NCBI GenBank assembly: GCA_036505015.1
Contig: DASXUC010000071.1
Coordinates: forward strand, 62,001-126,000
Reading direction: 5' to 3'
DNA length: 64,000 nucleotides
Source: DASXUC01 sp036505015
GTDB taxonomy: Bacteria; Sysuimicrobiota; Sysuimicrobiia; Sysuimicrobiales; Kaftiobacteriaceae
How positions within the stretch are numbered: position 1 is the stretch's first letter; each line of letters starts with the position of its first letter. Below are positions 7,892-17,404 of this stretch, piece after piece. A model generated the notes under the pieces. It did no database searches, was not told the origin of the DNA, and saw only the letters and a program-made list of their open reading frames with translations. The position numbers and the translations under genes are program-made.

Positions 7892-8368
7892 GGTAGTGGG
7901 TCGGTTTGACCATTAACTCCTTCGCAGGACGGGTGGAGGGCCGTACCGCTCCGATCTCGGAAGGAGCTGGGGGCGGGGATGTCCTCGTGGGCCCCTCCGC
8001 CCGGTGTGGATCCTCCCACTCAGACACCCCCGCCCCCCTCATGAGTCCGACAGTCAGGCACGGCCCTCCACCCCGCCCCACGGCTTCAAGGTTCACCTGT
8101 GGTGATGGGCATCGGTGAACTGGGCGACGGCGAGCGGGGCGGCCACCAAGCGAGATTGGAGGGCGGCAACCACTTGGCAGGCCGTTAGTTAAGGATCGCC
8201 GCAGCCAGTCGCCGAAAAGCGGTAGAAGCCCGTAGTGATCCGTCGCAGATTGGCAGGCGAGCGCGGAAAGGAATATGAGGCCTGCGGATAATCCGGGCCG
8301 CCCGACTCGGAGCGAGGGGCCGCCCCCGAGCCGTCAGGCGCCGCGGCCATCCAGATTGGTCCACTACC
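7892..8368 (-). mobile_element. MITE-like non-autonomous element (copy B), 477 bp
   Basis: The element begins with GGTAGTGG (7892-7899) and ends with its exact reverse complement CCACTACC (8361-8368). It is flanked by a perfect direct repeat AAGTAGCC at 7884-7891 and 8369-8376, the signature of an 8-bp target-site duplication. It encodes no protein of any plausible length or composition and no transposase. It shares a 31-base identical core (7988-8018) and several longer similar blocks with the region at 2095-2510. It was probably mobilised by a transposase elsewhere in the genome. Strand is given relative to copy A. This explains the 501 bases without a gene. Confidence 0.72.
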
Positions 8369-8390
8369 AAGTAGCCGGCCTGCCGTCCGG

Positions 8391-9695
8391 TCACGGCAGC
8401 GGGTAGATCTTGCCGGCAGTGCCCGGTGGAAAGATGTCGGTCCAGTCCACGGCGCCGACCGGCGCATGTATGGTCTGCCCGCTGCCCAGCGCGCGGAGGT
8501 CTTTGTCGGCGACGATCGCAAACGCGAGACCCAGCCCATCATAAATGAGCAGCCGCACGGCGCTCTTGGAAGTGGGCAGTCCCAGTTCGATCGTCGGTTT
8601 TCCGAATGCCAGCACGACCTGTCCCTGGGTTGACTGGAAGCCGATACTTTTCTCGGTCCGATAGGTAACGTCGGCAATCTGCAGGCCGACGAGTTTGTCC
8701 TGGTTGTCGCGCTCAAAGACGCCCACGAGTCCGGGCGGCCACCGCACGGCCAGGACGCGCAGGCCGGCGTCGGTGAGGGCCGCGGCGCCGGCCCCCAGCT
8801 GAGCCGTCAGTTGCGAAATGGTCATCTCCATGCTGTATGGTCCAATCGTTTTCCCCGGCACGATCACTTTCGCCGAATCGACCGGACGGGCAGTGACCGC
8901 GGATGCCGGCATGGGCGTCGTGCGTTCCGCGGTGCGGATGGTCCAGCTGCCTGAGGCCGTTCCGTTGGGCGTCGTGATGAAAATAGCGATGTCGAAGAAG
9001 AGATCTTCCGACGCACTGAGGAGCCGCCCGCGATCGATCGACCACGCGTACTCACCGGACACCCGGATGGTGCCCTTCGAGCTCACGCGCCAATCCCGGG
9101 GCACGATGATCGGAACCTGCGGATCGGTGACCGACCCCTGCCCCTGCAGCCGGATCCGCGCCACGCGCCCATCAGCCGTCTGCTCGAGCGCCGCCAGTGT
9201 GTAGGTGTCCACGCTGCGTGCCCGCACCGTTCCCTCCGTCCGGTCGCTGTTCTGGGTCCACGTCCCGCCCACCGCGACCGGCCGTCCGGGAAGCATGAAC
9301 GGAAAGAACTGCTGCTCCGACCCCCACAGGGTCTCAGCCACGCGGCCGTCCGGCCGCACCCGCATCATCGTCGGCGCGGGGGTCGACGCGACCGGGCTCC
9401 CATCGACGGTGATCCGGCGGTCCTCATCGACCGCTTCGACCTGCATGGTGCCGTCATCGGCGACGTCGAGCACGCGCACGGCCTCCCGCGCCTCAGTCCG
9501 GCTCGGAATGTTGACTGGGGATCCGATGGCGATGTAGTTGTTCCCCGTCACGGTACGGGAGTAGTACAGGACCTCGCCTTTGGCCAACCGCAGCGTCAGT
9601 TCAACCGGCGCCTCTTGCGCGAGGAGGTGCGGGGATCCGCTGAGCAGGAGCACGCATACGCCGACCGCCGTCCAGAACCGCCTCATCGACGTCAC
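8391..9695 (-). CDS. Secreted protein of unknown function
   Basis: This 434-residue protein has a signal peptide with a cleavage site after L-L-A-Q (about residue 27). The first 270 residues resemble the broad class of secreted beta-rich proteins that start with a phrase like L-R-L-A-K-G-E-V-L-Y-Y and contain repeated short strands (DUF6263-like in style, not certain). After a proline- and threonine-rich linker, residues 280-434 form a second domain with G-P-Y-S-M-E-M-T-I-S-Q-L. No catalytic motif is evident. It stands alone, upstream of the CrtC-like gene on the same strand, separated by the 8.4-kb element on its 3' side. Confidence 0.7.
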   Translation of the reverse strand: MTSMRRFWTAVGVCVLLLSGSPHLLAQEAPVELTLRLAKGEVLYYSRTVTGNNYIAIGSPVNIPSRTEAREAVRVLDVADDGTMQVEAVDEDRRITVDGSPVASTPAPTMMRVRPDGRVAETLWGSEQQFFPFMLPGRPVAVGGTWTQNSDRTEGTVRARSVDTYTLAALEQTADGRVARIRLQGQGSVTDPQVPIIVPRDWRVSSKGTIRVSGEYAWSIDRGRLLSASEDLFFDIAIFITTPNGTASGSWTIRTAERTTPMPASAVTARPVDSAKVIVPGKTIGPYSMEMTISQLTAQLGAGAAALTDAGLRVLAVRWPPGLVGVFERDNQDKLVGLQIADVTYRTEKSIGFQSTQGQVVLAFGKPTIELGLPTSKSAVRLLIYDGLGLAFAIVADKDLRALGSGQTIHAPVGAVDWTDIFPPGTAGKIYPLP

Positions 9696-9764
9696 CCATA
9701 AGTGGATGAACAGTCACCGCAGATCAGGCGGCGTCTGATTCGGTACAGTGAAGGAAGACTCCTC

Positions 9765-11516
9765 CTAAGCCAGCGATTTCCCGCCGGTCGCCGCGGCCGT
9801 GGTCGCCCCCGGCGCGGACTTCGGCGGGTACCCCTTCCCGGCGCCCCCCTCCACGCAGGCCTGCAGGAGCCGCTTCAGTTCCCGGGAGTGAGGCGGCCAG
9901 AGGGTGTAGATCAGGGCCCACAGTTTCTGCAGCCCGGAGGGCTCGGTCTTGGCGAGGGCCTGAGTCGTCGGGTCGCCGGCCGGCAGGCCCACGATCGCCG
10001 CCGTGTTAACCGCCGGGTCCGCGTACATCACCGATTCCGCCCAGCCGCGGCCGATGTCCTTACCCTGGGGGTCGCGCAGAAAGGTCGCCCCCTCCGCGTA
10101 CTGCGCGGCGAACGCAAAAAATCCTGTGGACCCCCCCTTCGGGACGATGGGGAACATCGTGAACTTCCCGATGTCCGCCGGCAGCGGCGCGCCGAGATCG
10201 AAGACCCACTTGTTGGGGTACCAGGTGTGTGTCGGATAGTACTGCGACGGGTCGGGCGACGATTCCACCTTCACCCACTCCGTAATCTGCAGGGTGCCGT
10301 CGACGTCGTGCACGCCCTTTTGCGGATCCATGACGTTGCCGGAGATCGGCACCGTCATCGTCCCCGGCGGCGTGGGTCCGGTCTGGCGGTAGAAACTTTG
10401 GTAGTCGGACGTGTGCAGCGAGAAGAAGTTCAGCTGATAGCCGGCGTCGAACTGTGCAATGAAATAGTCCCACCCCACCACCGGCTGGCTCCCGCTCTTG
10501 GGAGCCAGGGCGGAGGCGGCCCGCAGCACCGCGCTGCGCGGGTTGCCGCCCGGGATCATCGCGTCGGCCCACTGGTGCTCGATCCAAAACCGGCCCCAGT
10601 CGAAGTCGATCCGCTCGCCGTCCAGCGTGAGCGAGCTTCGCGCGAGATCGATCTGGAGATCGGGGATCGCATAGTAGAGCGTCCCGACGCCGGCGCAGCA
10701 GGGCAGGCAGCCGTCGGCGCCCACCGGCATCACGCCTTTGCCGGAAGTGAACAGCAGATCGGTTTCGATCACAACCGGCGTCGGCTCCCCGCGGTCCACG
10801 CCGCGCATCTGCACGCGCATTGGAAACGGCCCGGCTCCGTCGGCCGGCCCGATGAGGTTCTTGCCCATGCGCATGTGGATCGTGTTCCGCTTGAACTCCA
10901 GCAGGCCGGTGGTACCCGCGACCACGAACGGCACGGTCTGCCAGTGCCCGCGGCCGGCTTCGGCGATCGCGAAGTGGAGCTCGACGACCTGGTTCTCGGT
11001 GTCGGTGAGGCCGAAGTGCCGGGCCATCGGCGGCGGCAGCAGCGCATAGCGGAAGAGCATGATCTCCAGCCCGTACTCCTTGCCGTTCTTCCCGCGCGCG
11101 CTGCCGATCAGGAAATACCAGCCGACCTGGGTCTCCAGATCCGCCTGATAGTCCCGGGGAAACTGGAAGTTCGCTTTCTCGGGCATGTCCTTGTAGCCGA
11201 TCGCGGTGTCCCCGCCCATCACGGTGCACATCGCGTAGGCCTGATGCGGCGTCAGCGACTCGCAGTAGCGCATCAGGAAATCGTACCGGCGCCGGTTGTC
11301 GCCGCCGAACGCCTCGGGGTGCTCGAGCAGCTGCTGCATGCGGTAGCGCTGGCGTTGCCCAAACGCCTGATTGCCGTTCCTGGGATCGGCCAGCTTCGCC
11401 AGAATGTCCGCGGGGATGCGGGCGGGGTCGAACTCGTTGAGCCACAGCACCTGCGCGATGCTGTCCTTGGTGTCGGGATCAAGCGCATCGATGCCGGTCC
11501 GGGTCTGGGGATTCAC
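9765..11516 (-). CDS. CrtC/AttH-like lipocalin-family protein
   Basis: This 583-residue protein has no signal peptide and matches, by overall pattern, the lipocalin-like carotenoid 1,2-hydratase/AttH group (two beta-barrel halves). Supporting phrases are V-G-W-Y-F-L-I-G in the first half, I-D-F-D-W-G-R-F-W-I-E-H-Q-W and V-V-G-W-D-Y-F-I-A-Q-F in the middle, and a long C-terminal extension. Members act on hydrophobic substrates such as carotenoids, but many are unassigned hydrolases. No carotenoid genes are in the window. It is divergent from a KAS III-like gene, which hints at lipid-like substrates. Function is inferred weakly. Confidence 0.62.
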   Translation of the reverse strand: MNPQTRTGIDALDPDTKDSIAQVLWLNEFDPARIPADILAKLADPRNGNQAFGQRQRYRMQQLLEHPEAFGGDNRRRYDFLMRYCESLTPHQAYAMCTVMGGDTAIGYKDMPEKANFQFPRDYQADLETQVGWYFLIGSARGKNGKEYGLEIMLFRYALLPPPMARHFGLTDTENQVVELHFAIAEAGRGHWQTVPFVVAGTTGLLEFKRNTIHMRMGKNLIGPADGAGPFPMRVQMRGVDRGEPTPVVIETDLLFTSGKGVMPVGADGCLPCCAGVGTLYYAIPDLQIDLARSSLTLDGERIDFDWGRFWIEHQWADAMIPGGNPRSAVLRAASALAPKSGSQPVVGWDYFIAQFDAGYQLNFFSLHTSDYQSFYRQTGPTPPGTMTVPISGNVMDPQKGVHDVDGTLQITEWVKVESSPDPSQYYPTHTWYPNKWVFDLGAPLPADIGKFTMFPIVPKGGSTGFFAFAAQYAEGATFLRDPQGKDIGRGWAESVMYADPAVNTAAIVGLPAGDPTTQALAKTEPSGLQKLWALIYTLWPPHSRELKRLLQACVEGGAGKGYPPKSAPGATTAAATGGKSLA

Positions 11517-11638
11517 GGCTCGCCTCCTCGGGAGATGAATCGTGCGGGAAGTTGGTGACTGTGGATTCCACGGCCCCCGCGCCGGTCCTGCAGTGCCGGG
11601 AGGAACGCGGCGCGCGCGGCGCGAACCCGTCGGCCATC

Positions 11639-12760
11639 ATGCGCGAACCTGTCGCTGTGATCGGAACCGGCACGTATCTGCCGGGGGATCCGGTGCCCCC
11701 GGAGCAGGTCGAGGAGGTCCTGGGCCGCATCCATGACCTGCCGCCTCGGATCGAGAGCCGCGCCGCCCGGATGGGCACCGAGGTGCTGTCGCGGGCCGGT
11801 ATCAAACACCGCCATTACGCTATCGATCCCACTACACGCGCGCAGACGGAAACCAACGCCTCGATGGCGGAGAAGGCGATCCGTGCCGCGTTGGAGGCCA
11901 CCGGCGACCCGCCGGACACCATCGACCTGCTCATCTGCGCGGGGCCGATGGCCGACTACTTCTGCCCGCCCACCAGCGCGCTGGTGCAAGACCGCCTGGG
12001 CATCGCACGCTGCACGGAGATCGAGATCCACTCCAACTGCAGCGGCGCGCCGAAGGGTCTGCAGGTGGCCCTCGACATGATCCGCGGCGGGCGGTACGCT
12101 CGCGCGGCGGTTGTGTACACGCAGCTGTCGTCGGCGTTTCTTCGTGGTGAGTTCTTCAACCCCCAGAAAGTCCGGCTGGAAAATCTCGCCCTGCGGTGGA
12201 TGCTCTCCGACGGCGCCGGGGCGCTCATCCTGGATCGCCGCGAGGGCGGGTTGCAGCTCCTCGACGTATTCGTTGAGTCGCGGGGCAGCGGGCGGCCGGC
12301 GGCGATGATCGGCGGGCTCACCGGCGCGCTGGGCATGGAAGTCACGTTCAACGGCAGCGGCATGTACCCCGCGCTGTTCGAATCCGGTCAGCATCACGTT
12401 TGGCAGGACATCGGGGAGGTCAGCCGGCGGGCGCCGATGCACCTGCTCGACGGGCTGAAAGAGATGCTGGACGTCACCGCAACGCCGGCATCGGCCGTGG
12501 ACCACTTCCTGCTGGGCATCCCGGGCCGGCACTTCATGACCGATGCCCTGCGCGAGCATTTCGTCAACGCGGTCGGGGGCGATCCCGCGAAGGTCCCCTA
12601 CGACATCGAAGACTTCGGGTACTGCGGCGGGGCAACGATGTTCATCCAGTTCGACCGGCTCGTCCGCGGCGGGCGGCTGCAGAGCGGCGACCTCATCGCC
12701 GCCTATCTCGAAGAATCCAGCAAGTGGATGTCCGGCGGCTTCCTGGCCCAACAAACCTAG
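11639..12760 (+). CDS. 3-oxoacyl-ACP synthase III-like thiolase-fold enzyme
   Basis: This 373-residue protein has the KAS III/FabH-type fold: opening V-A-V-I-G-T-G-T-Y-L-P, then the nucleophile region E-I-H-S-N-C-S-G-A-P-K-G with Cys134, and a histidine candidate in G-I-P-G-R-H-F. The third catalytic position, usually Asn in N-T-S, is replaced by G-Y-C-G-G-A-T, so it is not a housekeeping FabH. Such divergent enzymes condense or transfer acyl groups in specialised lipid or ketide pathways. An upstream GTG at 11552 would add 29 poorly conserved residues; ATG at 11639 fits the family start. It is flanked by genes on the opposite strand and forms no operon. Confidence 0.8.
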   Translation: MREPVAVIGTGTYLPGDPVPPEQVEEVLGRIHDLPPRIESRAARMGTEVLSRAGIKHRHYAIDPTTRAQTETNASMAEKAIRAALEATGDPPDTIDLLICAGPMADYFCPPTSALVQDRLGIARCTEIEIHSNCSGAPKGLQVALDMIRGGRYARAAVVYTQLSSAFLRGEFFNPQKVRLENLALRWMLSDGAGALILDRREGGLQLLDVFVESRGSGRPAAMIGGLTGALGMEVTFNGSGMYPALFESGQHHVWQDIGEVSRRAPMHLLDGLKEMLDVTATPASAVDHFLLGIPGRHFMTDALREHFVNAVGGDPAKVPYDIEDFGYCGGATMFIQFDRLVRGGRLQSGDLIAAYLEESSKWMSGGFLAQQT

Positions 12761-12779
12761 GTGTCAGGTGTACCGAATG

Positions 12780-13703
12780 TTAGCTTTTGGATTGGGTCCG
12801 TGCCTGGGCGGCCCGCTCCTGAAGTTGCGCTAGCCGCTGTTCGTTCAGCTGCTGGGCTTTGCGTCCAAACGCGTGCGCACTCACGTAGTTGCGCAGGTTG
12901 GTGACCGACGTGTCGTACGGATTCTTTGTGGCCGCGGCCCGCAGGACCCAGCCGGCGAACGCGTTGACCCACCGCTCCTGCCAGCGCGTGTAGTGAAACC
13001 CATAGAGGTCCCGGGCGTCCGGGGGCAGGACACCCACCGCTGCCTGGGCGATCCATCGCTGGATCAGCGATGCCAGGTCCGGCACCAGACCTGTCGGCAC
13101 CAGCATGTCGCGGAACCACTGCGCTTCGATGATGAACGCCATCCACGGACGCATGCTCTGCAGGTAGGCATCGAGGGCCGCCACGGTCCCCGGCGCTGTG
13201 TCCGGATCGATCCCGACCAGCCGCGCGGCCTGCTTCTGTTCCGTGACGTACTGGTCGTGCTCGGCGGCGGTGAGGGCAGGTCCCCAGCGGTCGGCGACCA
13301 CCAGCGCCGTCCGGGTCAGGGTACAGTGCACCCACATCAGCAGGTCCGGTTCGTCGACGCCGTATTGCTGGCCGGTCTGAGGATCCGTGGCTTTCATCAT
13401 GCTGTGGATATAGCGCAGCGCGGCTCCCGCTTTTTCGGCCTGCTCGGTGTCACCGAAGGTGATCGTCATCGTGTACTCGCCGGTGAGCTCCCCCCGGAGC
13501 TTCGGGTTCGTTTTGAAACTGCTGGCCTGATCGATCATCCGCATCACGCGGGGGTGCAGCATCTGATAGAGCGCCGAGGCCATGCCGGTGACGGCGAGAC
13601 CAGGGGAGGCGTGAACACGCCAGGTGATGCTGCCGGGACCAAACAGCCCATCGTCTTTCGGGGGAGACTCCAGCACAGCCGCGGCAGGGCGGGTCGCAAC
13701 CAT
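12780..13703 (-). CDS. MpaB/DUF2236-family oxygenase-like protein
   Basis: This 307-residue protein has the DUF2236 (oxygenase MpaB, latex-clearing-protein-related) pattern: G-P-G-S-I-T-W-R-V-H near the N-terminus, then M-L-H-P, D-L-L-M-W-V-H-C-T-L in the centre and R-D-L-Y-G-F-H-Y-T-R-W late. Conserved histidines in these motifs bind haem in the characterised members, which cleave or oxidise hydrophobic substrates. ATG at 13703 (MVATRPAAA) is preferred to an in-frame one at 13787, whose extra residues look non-coding. It converges on the KAS III-like gene with a 19-base gap and is divergent from the fucosidase gene. Confidence 0.85.
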   Translation of the reverse strand: MVATRPAAAVLESPPKDDGLFGPGSITWRVHASPGLAVTGMASALYQMLHPRVMRMIDQASSFKTNPKLRGELTGEYTMTITFGDTEQAEKAGAALRYIHSMMKATDPQTGQQYGVDEPDLLMWVHCTLTRTALVVADRWGPALTAAEHDQYVTEQKQAARLVGIDPDTAPGTVAALDAYLQSMRPWMAFIIEAQWFRDMLVPTGLVPDLASLIQRWIAQAAVGVLPPDARDLYGFHYTRWQERWVNAFAGWVLRAAATKNPYDTSVTNLRNYVSAHAFGRKAQQLNEQRLAQLQERAAQARTQSKS

Positions 13704-13813
13704 AGACGCTCCTTTGACGGACGGTCGAATGGCCTCAGGTTCGTCCGTCCTCCCATGGTCTCCTTCACCGAAGCTGCCGGCGTCCACCAGGGAGTTCCAC
13801 CGCGGGGCGCAGA

Positions 13814-15301
13814 ATGCACCACGTCATGACCTACGAAGCGACCGTTGAGTCCGTGCGCGCCCACCTCCTCCCTTCCTGGTACGACGATGCGAAGTTCGGG
13901 ATCTTCATCCACTGGAGCTTGTTCTCTGTTCCGGCCTGGGCGCCGACCACCCACACCATCCTCGACGTCGGTGCCGGCACCACACCGATGTGGAACATGC
14001 CCTACGTGGAGTTCTACTCGAACTGGATGAACGTGCCGGGGAGTCCGACCTGGGCGTATCATCGTCAGACCTACGGCGCGAACTACGCGTATGAGAACTT
14101 CGTGCCCCAGTTCAATGCGGCCAGCCGCGCCTGGGATCCGCAGGAGTGGGCGGCACTGTTCAAGCAGGCCGGCGCGCGCTATGTCGTGCCGGTCAGCAAG
14201 CATCACGAGGGGTTCCTGTTATGGCCGGCCAAACGGCGGAACCCCTTCAAGCCGAACTACGTCGCCCAGCGGAACGTGATCGGCGAACTGGCCGCCGCCG
14301 TGCGTGCCGAGGGCATGCGGTTCGGGGTGTACTATTCGGGCGCGTTCGACTGGACGTTTGCGCCGCATCCGATGAGAGATCTGCTCGATTCCATTACAAC
14401 GGTGCCGCAGAGCCAGCAGTACGTGGACTACATCACCGATCACTTCCACGACCTGATCGACCAGTTCCAGCCCGCGGTCCTGTGGAATGATATCGGGACC
14501 CCCGGCCGGACGGATCTGCCGGCGCTGTTCGCCCGCTACTACAATGCGGTGCCCGATGGGGTCGTCGACGATCGGTACCGGCGCATTGCGGGCCTGGGTC
14601 TGCTGACTCCGATCCTTACGCGGTGGCCGTTCCGGAATTCCATGCTCCGGAAACTGACGACCGCGCTGGGCGGCAAGGGTGGGCCGCTGGACCCGGAGGC
14701 CGCCGTCGACATCCACTGCGATTTCCTGACCCCGGAGTACACGGTCTTTCCAAGCATCGTCGAGAAGAAGTGGGAGACGACACGCGGGTTAGGCAAGGGC
14801 TTCGGGTATAACCGCGCGGAGCCGGTGGACAGCTACCTCACCGTCTCGCAGGTCGTGCACCTGCTGGTTGACGCCGTCAGCAAGAACGGCAACATGCTGC
14901 TCAACGTCGGCCCGATGGCCGACGGCACGATCCCCGACATCCAGCGCGACCGCCTGGCAGGTCTCGGGGCGTGGCTGGCCACCAACGGCGAAGCCATCTA
15001 CGGCACGCGGACTTGGGGACGGGCGGAGGGCATCGCGCAGACCCGCACCGGAGACGAGGTTCCGGTGCGGTTCACGCGCAATGGGGTCACGCTCTATGCC
15101 ACGCTGCTGGCCGCACCGGCCGGAACATCGCTGGTCCTCAAAGACCTCGGCCTGACACCAACACCACACGTCTTCCTGCTGGGGGTCCCGGAACCGCTGG
15201 CGGCGGAAAGCCGTGGGCGCGACCTGGCGGTAACCTTGCCCAGTACCCTCCCGACGGCCTCGGTGGCCGCGCAGGCCTGCAGTCTCAAGCTCATGGGATG
15301 A
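13814..15301 (+). CDS. GH29 alpha-L-fucosidase
   Basis: This 495-residue glycoside hydrolase family 29 protein has the family hallmarks W-Y-D-D-A-K-F-G-I-F-I-H-W near the start, S-K-H-H-E-G-F in the barrel, W-N-D-I with the probable nucleophile Asp, and L-L-N-V-G-P-M-A-D-G-T-I-P. These enzymes release terminal L-fucose from glycans by a retaining mechanism. There is no signal peptide, so it would be cytoplasmic unless exported otherwise. Two starts are possible (13814 and 13826); neither has a strong ribosome binding site. The stop overlaps the ATG of the S9 peptidase gene, so the two are co-translated. Confidence 0.92.
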   Translation: MHHVMTYEATVESVRAHLLPSWYDDAKFGIFIHWSLFSVPAWAPTTHTILDVGAGTTPMWNMPYVEFYSNWMNVPGSPTWAYHRQTYGANYAYENFVPQFNAASRAWDPQEWAALFKQAGARYVVPVSKHHEGFLLWPAKRRNPFKPNYVAQRNVIGELAAAVRAEGMRFGVYYSGAFDWTFAPHPMRDLLDSITTVPQSQQYVDYITDHFHDLIDQFQPAVLWNDIGTPGRTDLPALFARYYNAVPDGVVDDRYRRIAGLGLLTPILTRWPFRNSMLRKLTTALGGKGGPLDPEAAVDIHCDFLTPEYTVFPSIVEKKWETTRGLGKGFGYNRAEPVDSYLTVSQVVHLLVDAVSKNGNMLLNVGPMADGTIPDIQRDRLAGLGAWLATNGEAIYGTRTWGRAEGIAQTRTGDEVPVRFTRNGVTLYATLLAAPAGTSLVLKDLGLTPTPHVFLLGVPEPLAAESRGRDLAVTLPSTLPTASVAAQACSLKLMG

Positions 15302-17073
15302 CCGCGGATACCACCTCCACGTCCTGGAGAGCGCGCTTCCGGGCCCCGAGGGTTTCCCTGCCCTCGTGGGCCCGCGACGTGCCCGACCGGTGTCTGTACG
15401 GGGCGAATGCATCCGGCAAGTGGGAGGTGTACGCGTGGGATCAGAAGCGTGACAGTCACCGCCAGGTCACCGACCGCCCCACCGGCACGCTCCCCTGGTT
15501 CGCACGGCTGGAACCCGGCGGCGAATACCTCTGGTGGTTCGACGACGACGCCGGCAACGAACGCGGCCGATGGATGCGACAGCCCTTCGGCGAGGGACCC
15601 GCGCAGACCGCGGTGCCGGAGATGGCTGAAGCCTACAGTGCGGGGCTGGCGTTCGGCGCCGGCGGCATCGCCGTCGTCGGATCGTCGAATCCCGATGGCA
15701 CCCGGATTTGGCTTACCAAAGCGGGCCAGATCGAGCGCGAACTGTACGCCCATCGCGAGCACGCGTGGGTGGCGGGAGTGTCGCAGGATGCGCGATTGGT
15801 CAGCATCAATCACTCCGAGCACGGCGACAGCCGGCACCCCGCGGTGCGGGTGGTCACCACCGATGGAGCAGTCGCCGGGGATGTGTGGGATGGGCCGGCC
15901 CTGGGCCTGTTCGCGGGGGAATGGTCGCGGGTCGCCGGTGATCAGCGGCTGATCGTCCACCATGAGCGCCAGGGATTTCGCCGGCCGCTGATCTGGAATC
16001 TCGGCACCGGTGAGACCGCCGAGGTGCGCGTGGACCTCCCGGGAGAAATTTCCGCCACCTGGTATCCCGACGGCACGCGCCTGCTGCTGGTCCAGGACTA
16101 CCGGGCCCGCTCCACCCTCTACGCGTACGATCTGGCCACCACCGGGCAGCTCATGCCGGTGGACACCGAACCCGGAACGATCACCGCCGCGCGCGTCCGC
16201 CCCGACGGCGAGATCTGGTACGCGTGGTCCCGCTCATCGACGCCGCCGGAGATCCGCGCGGGCCAGCGGGTGCTGCTGCGCGCCCCGGGGCCCCGGGCTC
16301 CCGGGGGTGTGGCCTACACGGACCTCGTGGTGGGCGACGTGCACACGCTGCTGGCGGAACCTCCCATCCCCCGCCCGTACGCGACGATCATGGCAGTGCA
16401 CGGTGGACCGGAAGCGCACGACCTTGATACGTACTCACCGGCCGTCCAGGCCTGGGTAGACCACGGCTTTCTCGTCGTCCTCGTCAACTACCGGGGCAGC
16501 AGCGGATACGGCCGGGCCTGGCGCGATGCGATCACGGGCAATCCGGGGTTCACCGAACTGGAGGACCTGTCCGCCGTCTACGACCACCTCGTTGCCGCCG
16601 GCATCGCCGATGCCAGGCGCTTCATCCTCTCCGGAGGATCATGGGGCGGGTATCTCACGTTGTTGGGTCTGGGACGCCATCCCGACCGGTGGTCGCTGGG
16701 GATCGCCAGCGTGCCGGTCGCGGATTACGTCGCGGCGTATGAGGACGAGATGGATCCGCTGAAGGCCTATGATCGGGCGCTGTTCGGCGGCACGCCCGAA
16801 GAGATCCCCGACGTCTACCGGAATCGCTCTCCAATCACCTACGCGGCCGCCGTGCGGGCGCCGATCTTGATCCTTGCCGGAGAGAATGACCCGCGCTGCC
16901 CCATCCGCCAGATCGAGAACTACCTCGCCCGGCTGCGCGCATTGGGCAAGACGTTCGACGTGTACCGCTATGAGGCCGGTCATGGATCGCTGGTGATCGA
17001 CGAGCAGATCGGACAGATCGAGCGGCAGCTGGCGTTCGCGGCGCGGCATCTGGGAACCGCCGCCCCGCTCTGA
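15298..17073 (+). CDS. S9-family prolyl oligopeptidase-like serine peptidase
   Basis: This 591-residue protein has an N-terminal beta-propeller (about residues 35-340) and a C-terminal alpha/beta-hydrolase domain. The catalytic triad is Ser448 in GGSWGGY, Asp531 in ENDPRCP and His562 in GHGS, all in the right order and spacing. It most resembles acylaminoacyl-peptidase/dipeptidyl-peptidase types, which cleave short peptides. There is no signal peptide. The gene overlaps the fucosidase by 4 bases (ATGA), so the pair may degrade glycopeptides inside the cell; that joint role is inference. Confidence 0.92.
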   Translation: MTADTTSTSWRARFRAPRVSLPSWARDVPDRCLYGANASGKWEVYAWDQKRDSHRQVTDRPTGTLPWFARLEPGGEYLWWFDDDAGNERGRWMRQPFGEGPAQTAVPEMAEAYSAGLAFGAGGIAVVGSSNPDGTRIWLTKAGQIERELYAHREHAWVAGVSQDARLVSINHSEHGDSRHPAVRVVTTDGAVAGDVWDGPALGLFAGEWSRVAGDQRLIVHHERQGFRRPLIWNLGTGETAEVRVDLPGEISATWYPDGTRLLLVQDYRARSTLYAYDLATTGQLMPVDTEPGTITAARVRPDGEIWYAWSRSSTPPEIRAGQRVLLRAPGPRAPGGVAYTDLVVGDVHTLLAEPPIPRPYATIMAVHGGPEAHDLDTYSPAVQAWVDHGFLVVLVNYRGSSGYGRAWRDAITGNPGFTELEDLSAVYDHLVAAGIADARRFILSGGSWGGYLTLLGLGRHPDRWSLGIASVPVADYVAAYEDEMDPLKAYDRALFGGTPEEIPDVYRNRSPITYAAAVRAPILILAGENDPRCPIRQIENYLARLRALGKTFDVYRYEAGHGSLVIDEQIGQIERQLAFAARHLGTAAPL

Positions 17074-17211
17074 CATGCCGTCGGCACGTGGAGTTGAGAG
17101 GCGCTTATCCATTACTTCCGGGCGTCAGAGTCTACCCCCGATCACCTTTCGCCGCTTCAACATCCCCCGCGTGGAAAAGACTTAGGTAGATCGAGCGAGA
17201 GGAGAGAGCCT

Positions 17212-17385
17212 ATGCGGATTACGCTTGAGAAGGACGGCCAGATTCAGGTGCTCGACACCGACAAGGATGCCGAGCGGATCACGACATTGAAGGGTCAGGG
17301 CTGGCATGAAAAGGCCCAGGCCCCGGCCGGAGAGCCGGTGAAGGAACCAGCGGTGAAGGGTGAGCAAGAGAAGGTGAATCGCTAA
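17212..17385 (+). CDS. Small acidic/basic hypothetical protein, 57 residues
   Basis: A 57-residue reading frame starts with ATG at 17212, preceded by a strong purine-rich ribosome binding site (GAGAGGAGAGAG, about 5-10 bases upstream). The protein opens MRITLEKDGQIQVLDTD and ends in a Lys/Glu/Pro-rich tail, with regular codon use like its neighbours. It is followed directly by a 14-bp perfect hairpin that looks like a terminator, so it forms a complete small transcription unit. I recognise no family. The charged C-terminus suggests a disordered or nucleic-acid/protein-binding tail. Confidence 0.68.
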   Translation: MRITLEKDGQIQVLDTDKDAERITTLKGQGWHEKAQAPAGEPVKEPAVKGEQEKVNR

Positions 17386-17404
17386 CCCTTCAGCTCTCCG
17401 GAAC

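Noticed and set aside
7560..8096. 178-codon minus-strand frame over the GYD gene
   Set aside because: It is antisense to the GYD domain gene and reads through the MITE-like element; it has no family pattern.
9702..11558. 618-codon open frame on the plus strand
   Set aside because: It is antisense to the CrtC/AttH-like gene. The composition is rich in Arg, Gly, Val and His with no motif.
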